From Porites lobata (taxonomy: Eukaryota; Cnidaria; Anthozoa; Scleractinia; Poritidae), in NCBI GenBank assembly GCA_942486035.1, contig CALNXK010000003.1, positions 1,093,501-1,157,500 of the forward strand: a DNA stretch of 64,000 bases, written 5' to 3'. This document shows positions 48,598-59,944 of the stretch, piece after piece. Every line of letters begins with the position of its first letter. Within the stretch, counting starts at the first letter, position 1. The notes below the pieces were generated by a model that did not search any database, was not told the origin of the DNA, and saw only the letters and a list, made by a program, of their open reading frames with translations. Position numbers and translations under genes: made by a program.

Positions 48598-51500
48598 TTA
48601 GGCCGCTCGAGGCACGTTGTTTCTCTTGTCCCAGTTTGCTGGAAGCATGCGGCTAATTCCCGCGCAACAGCTTGGCGAACACAATGGGGCGCACGAGTCT
48701 GGGCACGACTGTCCTGGACAGCTTAGAGGAGCGAGACCTGGGGAGGGTGGAGCCTGGGGGACTGGATTTGGAGCCTACAATAAAGAGGGACATATTAAAG
48801 TTTGAAAGAAATTTAACAAACACCCCCCACAGAAGTGAATAAATAGTTACAACGCAAGTAGAAATATAAAACCAAATTCATACAAGCATCACTTGAACGT
48901 TGGTCAAGAGTTACTTATTTTACATTTAGGGCTGGTTTCTTTGTCCCAGCAAATGGAACCTCGCATTACTTACTATAGGATTAGTATTACTTACCATATC
49001 ATTATTATTTGTTAACATAGGAGTGGTATTGATCACCATGGGAGTAGTATTACTTACCATAGGATTAGTGTTGATCACTATAGGATTAATATTACTTGCT
49101 ATAGGATTTGTATTACTTACCATATGATTAGTATTACTTACCATGTGATTAGTATTACTTTCCATAGGATTAGTATTACTTGCCATGGGATTAGTATTAC
49201 TCACCATAGGCTTAGTGTTGATCACCATGGGATTAGTATTACTTGACATGGAATTAGTAGTACTCACCATAGGCTTTGTGTTGATCACCATAGAAATAAT
49301 ATTACTTACTATAGGATTTGTATTACTTACCACATAATTAGTATTGCTCACCATAGGATTTGGTGGCACTGCTCCATAAGGGAAGCCTTGCTGAGGAGGC
49401 ACTGGGGCAACTGTTTGGGGTTGTGGTGTCATGTAAGAGGAACAACAGGAGAAATCACAAGATGGGGCACACGACGTTGGGCAGGCACCTGGACATGTCG
49501 GCTCTGAAGGAGGAGATCGTTTACAGTTAGTTAATTAGGTGATGCAATGAGTCTAGGAGAAGTCCTGTCACGACTGAAGAATGTGCATGCCAACAATCGC
49601 CGTTAAAGAAAAGATATCGCAAAATAGTGTTATTTATAAAATACTGAAAAGTAAACGGTATCATGCAGAGCTTTCAAGTTAGATCTACATAACATGTCTC
49701 TTGATTTAGAGTGTCCCTGCAAGTTTTCGACATATCCAGAGGATTGGCTTAATTTAAGGTAAGGATTAGAAATCGAACAAGAGTAAGAAAGGTGAGTCGC
49801 ATTTCAATTCTTTGATGTCAAAAAAATCTATAATTCTGACTCAATATAAAAAGCCATCCAGATTTTCCTGGAACTTCTGGCCCGAAAGGTATACCTCTTT
49901 TCTTCCGATTGTTTGCCCCTGGGTTTCTAAAAATGATCTAATATGGACTCCAGTCTGTAAGCATCTGTACGAAAGATACTTTGAAAAGTTAACGTAATTC
50001 GTGTTTCGAGATATCTCGATAAAAAAGAATCGAAAATGTACGAAAAACATTTTGCGGGGGTGAAAAGAAAGCACTATTTTGGGACCTTCTCTATGGTTGC
50101 TTGTGGGAGGTAAAAATACAAAATTATACCAGGGGCTTTCTTGGTTATACTTTACCCGCAGGGGGTGCCATCATCGCTGCTGCTGGATCCGGATTTTGGT
50201 ATCCACCTGCATAAGGTGAAGGTGGTTGCAGGTCCTGCGCCGCCGGTCCTTCTGTTGGCTCCGGTGGAGAGGCCAGTTTGGGGACTGGTACCCTCTGAGG
50301 TGAGGCGACAGGTTTGACATGATGATCTTTAGCAGGCTTTTTCGGAGCAGGGTGAGAGTCATGGAATTTGTACGTCGGCAAACAGCATTCAAATCTGTGA
50401 CGGGAGACAGGCGATAAGTTACCAGTAGTGGTAAAACACCTATGCCCATATTGTTTTTCGTGTGTAAGTAACGTCTACGCTTGCATCAATTTCAACCTCG
50501 TCCCTATTGCATATTCCTTTACAAAACGAGAGGCATGATGTCTAGGGGCCGGCGCCACGATTTCGTATACCCCTTCCATTGCCCCGGGAAATAGGTTGCA
50601 TCAATTTGACCCTTTGAAAATACTACCACTGACATAGCTTTCCGGTTAACAAATTATTTTCTACGAGTTTTGATTCTTCTAGATGTCAATGCGTCACCTA
50701 GAGATAGCCCAATACAGATAATTGTCTCCTCGCGCACTTAAGAAAAGAGAAGGGGGCTGGAGCCGAAATGTGTCCCGCAATTGTTTCTGGGATGGTTACT
50801 CAGGACTTGCCAGTCAGTTAGGGGCCCATTTTCTCCCTGTGGTCCTTAGTAACAGCCCAGACGGCTTGCAAAAGTTAACGCTGCCTAGTTTTTGTCCCTC
50901 ATGTGCTGGGGACTCTTTGTGGTCCCCAGCTACAGGAAGTGAACAGGCGGGAAGTATTCACAGGATGATAATAATTATGGATTCTACATTTATCTTAACA
51001 TTTTTCCAGTTTAGACAGTATAGTACCTGCATGTTAAAAAGTCGTGTCGTAGAATAATTTTGTACCTAAGCGCAATTAATCTTTCACAAAAAAGTTATCT
51101 TTAAAATTTTAAGACATTTTCCCTTAAAATGTTCATTTCATTGTCCTGCGTGCATGTGATCTACTCCTATACTTTGGGAGTACATGACTTACTTGCATAT
51201 AGGCTTGCATAGTTTTTGGCACGGACGTACACACAAAAAGTTTGTCTTTCCGGCAAGCTTCTTCAGGTCTACGGCAGGTTTCTTCTTTGGTGGCGGGGGT
51301 TTCTTTTCGGCTGCGACCTTCTTAGGAGAAGTTGAAGTAGCAGGAGAATCTTTACTGCCTAAATACACTGGCCGAATACTCAAATTCAAGGCTTGGGAGC
51401 GACAACAGTCTAATCAACAAAAAGTAAGAGGATAGCAGCTCAGGCAAAAAGCGTGATATACTGATGAGAGGGGAAACACTGCGGACAAAAGAAGAATATT

Positions 51501-52607
51501 AACTATGCTTACCTGGCTTGCAAAGAGGAGCGCACTCCGCAGAACAATCCTGTGCAGCGCAGGGATCAGTGGGATATCCCCCATATCCAGTACTGTATGG
51601 GTTAGCTGAATACTGAGGATAAACTGGAGCTTGATTAACGGGAAAACAGCAACCTGCGTCGCAGCTAGGATAACAGGTGGATGGGCAACCCGTAGGGCAT
51701 GCTGGAGGTGGAGGGGGAGGAGGGGGTAGGGAGGCTTGGTAACTGACAAGTTGGGGAAACATGTCCGGGGTGTAATTCGGGGCCCCGGGTGCACAGCAGC
51801 TTCTTTTACAGGAGGAAAGACAGAACCTCCTGCAACCCGGATGACACTCCCAGGCAGATCCTACGATAGAAAAAAATGTTTGAAGACAATTAACCTTTTG
51901 CTTCTCAAGCTTAAATGACATAAACTGGGTATCTGAGACCTTTCATGCCTGGTTTCTGGTTTCAGTCTACTCTTTAAAGTGATCAGTCGGCCCGCTGTCG
52001 ACCACGACGGATTCCCCGCACGCAAGGAAAAAACCTCTTATACCTTAGTACTAGCCAGTAGCAGTGTATTATATTAATAATCACAACATACAGTCTTGAT
52101 TAGTGACAATTGTCTACGAGCTTTACAAGAAAGCTACTTGTAGGCAGATGAGGTGCAGGATAGTCTGTGGATTGGATTGAGCTCGAAGATCGGCGAGAAG
52201 GGAGAGGAAGGGGTCTTTTTTCGCTTTCCACTATCAGCCCCTCGCCCTCTCTTATCCGTTCACGGCCGCGTTTATCAAATAAAATTCATAAGAAAAAAGA
52301 GGGCTGCTACCGGTCTAAGGGCTATCGCGGGTACAAATATTGAACTGATTTAGAAAATGTGTCATTAAGGGTAACGTAACTCACTTTGGACGGGATTCAC
52401 AACTACTACCGACTTTCTACCACCATGACCTAAAGGGGAAAAAATATAAAATGTACGGATCAAAAATCTTACAAGTACCGTGCTTTTTGAACAAATGTTC
52501 AGACGAGATTTTAAACATTGCACAAATTCCCTTACCAGTCTTGTGCTTTAAACCATTTGCAACCGAAACCAGTGCGAGAACAAAAAAAATATCACAGCCG
52601 ACTTCAT
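48598..52607 (-). CDS. Secreted protein with six minicollagen-type cysteine-rich domains
   Basis: Exons in transcript order: 52607-52536, 52429-52385, 51860-51513, 51409-51193, 50394-50156, 49503 to somewhere between 49352 and 48974, and 48774-48598. Apart from the one-base exon 1 problem below, junction phases agree (1,1,1,2,1,0). Domains: CHPGCRRFCLSSCKRSCC; Pro8 then CPTGCPSTCYPSCDAGCC; CAAQDCSAECAPLC+KPDCC and CVRPCQKLCKPIC+KFECC, each cut by an intron; CPGACPTSCAPSCDFSCC; and CPGQSCPDSCAPLCSPSCC near the C-terminus. Restoring each split domain exactly at the splice junction is strong evidence for the model. Linkers are Lys/Pro-rich (AEKKPPPPKKKP) or Pro-rich; there is no Gly-X-Y. Exon 1 starts MKSAVIFF, but its run of 8 T is one base short of the frame giving VLALVSVANG and the required phase-1 end. 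With that base and the shortest exon 6 it would be about 416 residues. Inferred role: nematocyst capsule protein. Confidence 0.82.
48974..49380 (-). repeat. 21-bp in-frame minisatellite carrying reiterated 5' splice sites
   Basis: About 19 units encode heptads of the type VSNTNPM, variants VINTKPM, ASNTNPM and VSNTTPM. Each unit reads ATG|GTAAGT, then AATACTAATCC and the next TATG or equivalent. The hexamers at the donor position are mostly GTAAGT (about seven), GTGAGT, GTGAGC, GTGATC and GCAAGT. All fall in phase 0 of the reading frame. The array may be coding, intronic, or both, depending on which donor is used. Confidence 0.88.
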
Positions 52608-53267
52608 GGCCACTGGCGTCACCCTTCCACCTAGGAACGAAAAGGCAAAAACATTTTGTATTCATAAAAATTCCTCTTAGGCCTTTGTTGCCTGTAGGCT
52701 CTTTTGGGCAATCGTTCAGAGGCAGATAAGTGCCCTATACCCACCCTGCTTGACGCTGGTATTTACAGTCACGTTTGCTTTGTCTTCGGTAGCCTGATTC
52801 TCAGTCGACGATACGAGATCGCTCATTTTAAGCTTAAGTTTGCGCGAGCGACCTCAGTCAAATAAGCTGACTGGCTTAGTTTGACTTGCCTGCACATGAA
52901 ACCTTTGGACATGCGGCTATCACTCTGACGTCAGTTTCACTGCGCTTATATTAATCGCAACTTCGCCCCAGTCTCTCTCTTATTATTTAGGTCAACAATG
53001 ACAGGGACAGAGATCCTGGGAACGAGATTGGCTTTTTAGTTGAGCCTGAACTACTTAATTTTCCACATTGAATTATTTCAAAGGGGTTCTAGTCACAATA
53101 GGCCATGAACGGGTTTCTTTAGTCATCCTTTACTTCACTTAACTGAGTCACATCTGAAGAAATTTGATTTTTAAAGTCGCGACGTTCTATTTACAAACGG
53201 CACGCGTATATTTACAAATATCTCTCCTGCTGACGTTCAAAATTCAAGATAAATTCCAAGAGCTAGC

Positions 53268-53418
53268 CCCAGTTGTTCAAAAGGAGGATGATGCTATCCA
53301 GTGGATGTATCTCTACCCAGTGCCGACTGAGTAACCCAATTGTTTTCTCTAACACTTATCCGCTGGATAGTGATATATCTAGTGGATATATAGCGCTATT
53401 CAACATTTGAACAACCAG
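53268..53418. mobile_element. GTTGTTCAAA foldback MITE
   Basis: CCCAGTTGTTCAAAAGG at the left and TTTGAACAACCAGGG at the right are inverted. Internal TATCCAGTGGATGTAT and GATATATCTAGTGGATATATA are themselves palindromic. A shorter relative lies at 10069-10135. It abuts the next element. Confidence 0.7.
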
Positions 53419-53648
53419 GGGCCCGTTTCTCGAAAGTCCCGGTAACTTTACGGGCCCGAAATCAAATATTCAAATCGAAATATAAAGAATAAGACCGCGG
53501 GTCCTGGCTAGCAAAATACTCCATTTTGTTTCATTTACTGACAGTTTTATCGTGTCAGATAAAAAACTATTGAAACCTCGATCTTTAATGTAAACGGAGA
53601 CAGCTTACCGGGCCCGTTAATTATCGGGACTTTCGAGAAACGGGCCCC
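53418..53648. mobile_element. GGGGCCCGTTTCTCGAAA foldback MITE
   Basis: GGGGCCCGTTTCTCGAAAGT and ACTTTCGAGAAACGGGCCCC are perfect inverted ends. Arms continue through CCCGGTAA..ACGGGCCCG with small gaps. It is inserted directly beside the preceding element. Confidence 0.85.
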
Positions 53649-53659
53649 AGGGCCGGGTT

Positions 53660-56190
53660 ATTCAAATACAGCGCAAGCCTAAGCACAAGGAAAAGAACAA
53701 ACGCAAACTGGACGCAGTTTAATTAGAGCTAATTTTACAAGGATTTTCACTAAGATCTATCAGAAAAGTGACTGTTTTCAGTCATGTTGCATTATCGCGT
53801 CAGGTCAAGAGACCATCCAGCTCCAATTTAAAGGACACCAGGAAACACAAAACGAAATGCGAAGCTAAATACAGGAATAGAAACAAGCGGTATAAAATCG
53901 AGTTTAGTTCACGTGATACTTATACAATCTACTGATTTTAAAGATAGTTTCCTTTCCTCTCTTGTCCTTTAAGAGGTCAAGCCGAACAATAAAGGGAGTA
54001 ATCTCCCCAAAACTTTTTAACAAAATACAGACAGCAATCTTTACAAGTTTGCCCACTGTCAGTCAATAATATAACGTAGTTAAATTGAACTTTTCCCACT
54101 TGCTATGCACCACATCCTTGTAACAAGATCATTGCAACTACACTGCCCCAAGCTCTTTGATTAGAAATAATATTTCCTGTTTATTCCTGACTCGGCGGGT
54201 TGTTCGCTATAACTGACTTATTGTTTTAGACTTCATACTGCCGCATCTTCGCTAAATTTGATATCATTTTTTTCCTTACAAATAATCAGTGAACTTGAAT
54301 ATTATGGCGTATCTCGATAAGCAACCACGCGTAGCATCGAAATTGTTGCGATGGCACCACAGAATAATTTCATGTGTGGAAAAACGTATCACAAAGCCTT
54401 CTTTGTGATTATTGCTGGTATTCGCAATTATAATAGTTTAGTCTTTCTACAGCATTTTTTTAGCGCGCTTTTTTTTCATCTAAACTTGATCTGTCTTTGC
54501 GCTTGTTACTTGCCTTGGTCAAAGAAATGATATCTTTTCTAGTCTTCCTTACATCGCAATAGCTAGCCTTTAAATTAAGAGCCAGACGTAAGAGAATTTC
54601 TATCTTACAAAAGCCTACCATGTGACTGACCCTATTGTTATGTTACAACGGGATACTTGTAAAACCATCCATTTTTCTCGACTTCCCAAAAAGAATTTTG
54701 ACGAGCGTTTCTGAGATTATTTTTCTCAAGGAAATTAAGGTTCCTTTAGAAGAAGTAAACAGAACTTACCCTTGCGATATGTTTTCAGCGCACACAGGCT
54801 ATGGGCTTTCACCTGCTTACGGGTAAATATTTTACCGTATCGTATATTGAAGCCACGGGACTGTTTTTACATGAAATATTCAGCAGTTAAAACAGCTAAA
54901 TGGTTATTACACTTTATTTCACACTTTTAGTGGCATTTCTTGATAAATTGCTGGTCCATTAGCCCCTCCGAGTGTTTGAAAATCTATGAAATGATTCAAG
55001 AAAGACAGTTTTAGTGCACTAAGTTACCACTTTTACATATGATGTAGCCCTTCGCGGGAGACTGCCGGGATAAACTTGTTATTATTTGCCAGTAAAGTGG
55101 CAGATTAAATTCACGCATTACCTCATAAGGCGAGCATCTATAAAAACGGGCCCATAATGCTTTTCAAACCCGAAGAGAAACAAAGTGAATGAAATTCACT
55201 GGCTATGAAAAAATGACAACTTTCTCAATCAGGATGACAGTGACGTTCAGTAATTCTCCGGTCCCACCCTCCCTAAACGTCCCCCAGCAGGTTAAAGTAC
55301 ACAACCTGCTGTTTGCAACTTTCTTTTTCTTTCGCCGTTTAACCAATCAAATCACATTGCTGTTGGATTGTAAGATCAGAGACATTAGCCATCTCGAGTT
55401 AAAACACTACAGTCAATTAACACGCGGTACCTCTACTTTAGGTCAATTATGTAGCACAAAAGACATTTACGAACACCTTTCTGTTTATAGTAGGCAGAAT
55501 TCTCCATGGCCGGCCTGAAGATATTGAACTATAATCTCTTCCTCTATAATGCAGACACTTACACTCTATGATGCAGAAACTTGCTTCTGTCCCTCATTTT
55601 GAGTCTGTCGTAAAGGAGGATTGACTATAGTAATTCTTTTACGCCATATTCATGTCATGATAATTCGATAATGAATTAGATACCCATTCCCGCTCAGAAG
55701 AAAGTTCCAAGATCCAAGAAACTGCGCTGTCAAAGAGATTTTTTAAACAGTTTAGACCTCTAGCTACAACTGTACTGGTTATCAATGAGCGACACACGCG
55801 TAATGAAGCAAGAGTGCCAAGGCCATATAGACCCATCCGAGTTGCTCAAGGTCTCTGTTTTAAAGTGAGGCTTAGTGCGAAGCCATTGAGATGGAAAGGC
55901 TTTTTATTATGCAAGTAAAACTCATTTTCACCAAGAGAGGAAAAAAGTAGTGCAAAAGTAAACACTTTTGTACTATAAGTATATTGACAGCAAATACACT
56001 TGATGCCAGTTCTTTGCTTTGAGGGTAGCGTTTACACTATGATGTATCTTGGACTCTCAAACTAAAAAAAAAATACGCAAGGGGAAAGCAAGACACGAAC
56101 ACTGCAGAGTTTAACCTTCAATTTCTTTTTCAGAATTCTTAAATACAGACATAAGCACGTGCAGAGTTCGAGCAACCAGCACTTGTTATG
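53660..56190. other. Spacer between the middle and right cysteine-rich genes
   Basis: No exon or named element was recognised in these 2.5 kb. Sequence is AT-rich with ordinary short frames. The promoter of the middle gene is expected between about 52.6 and 53.2 kb, but no clear core element is visible. Confidence 0.45.
55903..55908 (-). terminator. Candidate polyadenylation signal of the right cysteine-rich gene
   Basis: AATAAA on the minus strand about 290 bp after the stop at 56195. Confidence 0.4.
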
Positions 56191-56194
56191 ACTG

Positions 56195-57294
56195 TCAGTT
56201 TTCCTTCAGTTTCTCTTTAGGTGTCATACAGCATCTAAACTCACAGGAAGGCAGGCAGGCTTTTTGGCAACTCACTTTACACACGCCTCTGTTCTTGTTC
56301 TTGGCTGTTATATTTTTCTTCTTGGTAAGTTTTTTTGCTACGGTTTTCTTTTTCTTTGCATGTTTTTGGATAGCACTCTTTTTTCTTGCATATCCTGTGT
56401 CCGGTTGTTTCTCGAGCTTTTTCGCCACCTTTCTTGGAACTGCGTAAGGTGGTGCTATGCAGCAGACCAGGTTGCATGTCGGCAGGCATCGTCTTCTACA
56501 AACTGGTTTACAAGACCCCCATGACTTTGATCCTACAAAACAACTCATAAATTAAGATCTTCCTAAGAGCTTCATGTAAATTCATAACAATAATCCTTAG
56601 TCCTTCAAACGCCAAGTTGGAACATTTTTTCTGGACTGCTTGGGTGGCAGTTTACGCTATATGAAGTAAAATGTAGCCCCAATATGTGAATGTGTTTTTT
56701 GTGATAGACCGTGACAACAGTGACTATGTCCCCTAAGTACCTTTGACGAACACTGCGTCCGATCTTGATCAACCCAAAGAATTTTTGTGGCGAAGCTCTC
56801 GCGCAGAAGAGCACCATGGGTAAGAAAATTTGGTTATCTATGCATCCGCGAATTTTTGGTAGTGACTTTTAATCAAGTGACTGTGCACCCGCCCGTCCTC
56901 ACCACGCATACCAATGCGAAATAACTCAATCAACAGGTATGCCAACCCAAACGCAAAGTCTTGCAACGTCTTATTTCTTCTCCCGTCCTGTTGCGTAAGC
57001 TCACTAATAATTAGTAACCATGATATTTAAGGCAATAATTACTGACCATGATATTTAAGGCAATTTAGCGAGGTTGCATTCAGTTCAGAACTTACGTTTT
57101 CCTCTTATGTATGAAGCCTCCAGTCCTCTCTCGGTTCCTTTTTCTGGCTGTCGAATCACATCAACTAGTATACCTTTGTTATTTACAGAGGCTTTTCCTC
57201 TTTCATCTTTGAGGTCTGGGGTAGATTCGGACGGTAGTACCGTAAGGCATAAACCAAGAAGTATTGCCAAACATGGGCCAGCCAGAGTAGCCAT
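56195..57294 (-). CDS. Secreted Lys-rich protein with two minicollagen-type cysteine-rich domains
   Basis: Two exons, 57294-57096 and 56532-56195, join in phase 1 to give 178 residues. Residues 1-24 form a signal peptide (MATLAGPCLAILLGLCLTVL). A propeptide-like segment ends RGKR at the splice junction, a likely furin-type site, directly before the first domain. The mature part is CKPVCRRRCLPTCNLVCC, a linker of about 58 residues with many Lys (KKKK, KKLTKKK), then CKVSCQKACLPSCEFRCC. It is therefore a bare pair of minicollagen-type domains with a basic linker where minicollagens have Gly-X-Y collagen. The phase-1 intron just before domain 1 is shared with both genes to its left, so the three look like diverged duplicates. 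The basic linker could contact the polyanionic poly-gamma-glutamate of nematocysts; that is speculation. Confidence 0.88.
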
Positions 57295-57299
57295 TCTAT

Positions 57300-59940
57300 G
57301 AGAAGTATAGACAGGCTACTGGATTGTAAAGCAAAATCGGTTAGCGTTTCCCCGTTAAATCTCTCTTAGCGGAGACCTCTATGAGAAAACAGTTCCTGGA
57401 CTGGTGAATGCCATTCCTTAGTAATGTTTTCTTCGACTCCCTTTTATGGAGGGGGCGGAGGTTACACATTATGCACCAAGGCAACCTGAATGGTCAATAT
57501 TACATTAAGGGAAGTTTCGGCTTAGGTGGGAAAGTATTGTTGCATCTTAGTCACTTTTCAACTTTTCTTTTTGCTTTCAAGTATCGAGTAACGATTCGGA
57601 CTTTTAGCTTTTATGGATTTTCGACTTGGTTTGATTTACTATCCACTTAAGGGGAAGGTGAGAGGTGGGTTAGCTTTTCCGCTTACAAGAGATGTGAAAG
57701 TTACCGGGAAAGCCGTTTGGTATCCATTTGCGCAGCGTGGTATCCCTAAGAGGAGGCTCTAAAATCCTGGGTTTATCTAGTTGCCATGGTAACTAACCCT
57801 AAATTGGTGCTTATCGTCCTTCAAGCAACTCGGCCACTGCCATGATATTGAAGAGTTCAAACAAGTTTATTATATTGAGCCGTCGAGAGAATATCTCACA
57901 TCTCTACACTGCATTGGTAACTCAGTTTCCATGCATATACGACCCAACTGACTGACAGACTCCCTTTTGCATTGGCTCAGAACCCATAAACAACACAACT
58001 CTGAAACAATTGTTTATCCACATTTAGATTGCCCTAGTGTCATTAAATCAATAATACTCCAATGCCCTGTTTTGTTTATTAATTTCCTTTCTGTTGTATC
58101 GAGGGTCTTTTAACCTGAAGAATGTCCCGAGAAAATCTGATTCGCTAGATCCGTATATGATCCGCAACATTTGTCCGTGATTTAGTATTGCCACGGATGG
58201 GTTAAACCCGGCATGAAAGTAAGCTTATTCTCCGCTACTGCACTTATAAACGCAGTTCTTGCTGACAGAAAAATCATTTGAAAATAAAAATCTCTGTGTT
58301 TAATGAAAAGCGACGGACATGTCTCGATGACTGCAGCAGTATCGAATGCAAATAAAATTGAGATTTAACAAGAGTCGGTGTTACCTCAAATCCAGTTAAC
58401 TTCCGCGGAATTATAGTGAACGTCGGATTGATGCCTAGGTACTACCCTGATTGACCAGCAAGCCCTTCTATCGAATAAATCTTCACTGAACTCGTTTCAT
58501 TGAGATGATCATGAAAGTTCGCTTGAGTTCATAGGTTTATGTAAAGAAAAAAGACCACAGGATTCCAAATCATGCAACACAAAAAGGTAGGGACAATTTG
58601 ATTGGTTAAGAAATTAAAACAAGTTAAAAAAAACTTTTGCGATTTTGACAGGTTGCTCAAAATAAAAAGGGCAATCTCTGCAATGTGCCTTTTTCATTAA
58701 AGGAAAGGGATACGAGGAATAAAAAAACGGAAACTCGCGAGGTCTTTTATAATCATCTGAGAACCTGTCAAAACAGGATAACAGTTTAAAAGTGCGAAGA
58801 AACTCTTCAAAATTTGAATTTCGCCATGACGGGTAACCCGTGAAACACAACAGGTATTCTCACACTGCGTTGGAAACACTGAAAACCGTTTAAAGATCTA
58901 CAGTTACCGACAACAAACAAGGACTTTGTTAGTAAACCCATCGGAGTATTCGCGTTCTACTAATGTTTTTGACAGTGCATGCTAATTAGTCACTATTTAT
59001 AGGACTAATGAAAGCCCAGAGACTTGATATATGTTTGCATTCATTCCGCCGTTCTATTCAAAGCGACGTTAAATGATCTTTTGTGGAGAATTTGACCACT
59101 CCGCGACGGTTTAAGCAGCTACAAATCCGTTGCTAAGATTTCAGGCATTATGGACTTGCTTCTTTTGCCAGATCAGAATCGCATTTTTGAGACTTTTCTA
59201 AAAAAAAAACCCCGAAAAAAAAAAGCAAAAACATAGAAAACAACAACAACAACAACAACAATTTGAACTGGAGTGACGATAGTTTTCTCAAGAAACTTTA
59301 AGGAATTCCTCACATAAGTTAGCCTTTAAAACTTCTGAAGGCCAGTCAGCTTAGGGAGGTACTGAACCAGTCAGGTCCATCACCCAAAGCTAGAGTGGGA
59401 TGGTTGGGAGTTTCTTTTATGCCCAAAAGCATTGCATACCAATGAAAACACTATAGTATTAAATAAAAGTTTCGAAGCATATTTATTCACCTTGTTTTCT
59501 CTATTAATACAAGAAGGAATCAGTTGTTCGTCGAAAGCTATTTTATCACTCAGGACAGTCATCTTCACGTAATGTGACTGAAGTAACAGGATTCCAGAAA
59601 CCATTTTTTTTTACAGTACGTAAATGTTGCAAGCAATGATTTTTCCCAGCCTCTTTACTAGTATACTAAATCAAACATGTCCTGCCATGAGAGACGCTTT
59701 ATTTGCGTCGAAAGGTACAAGTCTTACTTACTTTAAAATTAAAAAAAAAAAACATACAGGAAGTCATCAATATAAAGCACCACTGATAAATGAGGGTAGT
59801 GACACTTTTTCGTTCCCTTTAGATTTTTGTAGAGTAAACAATGAAATTACGGCAAAGTCTAGAATCGAAGCAGCTCTGCTAAGATCGTTTCACGGCGAAT
59901 CCTGATCAGATTTGTTCCAATTCACTTTCCTTTTTTCCAG
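57300..59940. other. Gene-free stretch upstream of the right cysteine-rich gene
   Basis: No exon with splice support was found in 2.6 kb. A (CAA)n tract lies at about 59242-59261 after an A-rich run. Promoter elements of the 57294 start are presumably near 57300-57450, but I see no unambiguous TATA box. A minus-strand AATAAA at 59482-59487 may serve the gene ending at 59945. Confidence 0.45.
59242..59261. repeat. (CAA)n microsatellite
   Basis: Six to seven CAA units after an A-rich stretch. Confidence 0.8.
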
Positions 59941-59944
59941 CTGA

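Noticed and set aside
50722..51057. 111-codon plus-strand frame.
   Set aside because: It lies in an intron of the minus-strand middle gene and overlaps sequence related to the 40063-40197 MITE.
43489..57294. Annotating the cysteine-rich genes as true minicollagens.
   Set aside because: No Gly-X-Y repeat is present in any of the three; only the cysteine-rich domain is shared.
43489..57294. One long gene spanning all cysteine-rich exons.
   Set aside because: Each of the three parts has its own signal peptide exon and its own stop codon.
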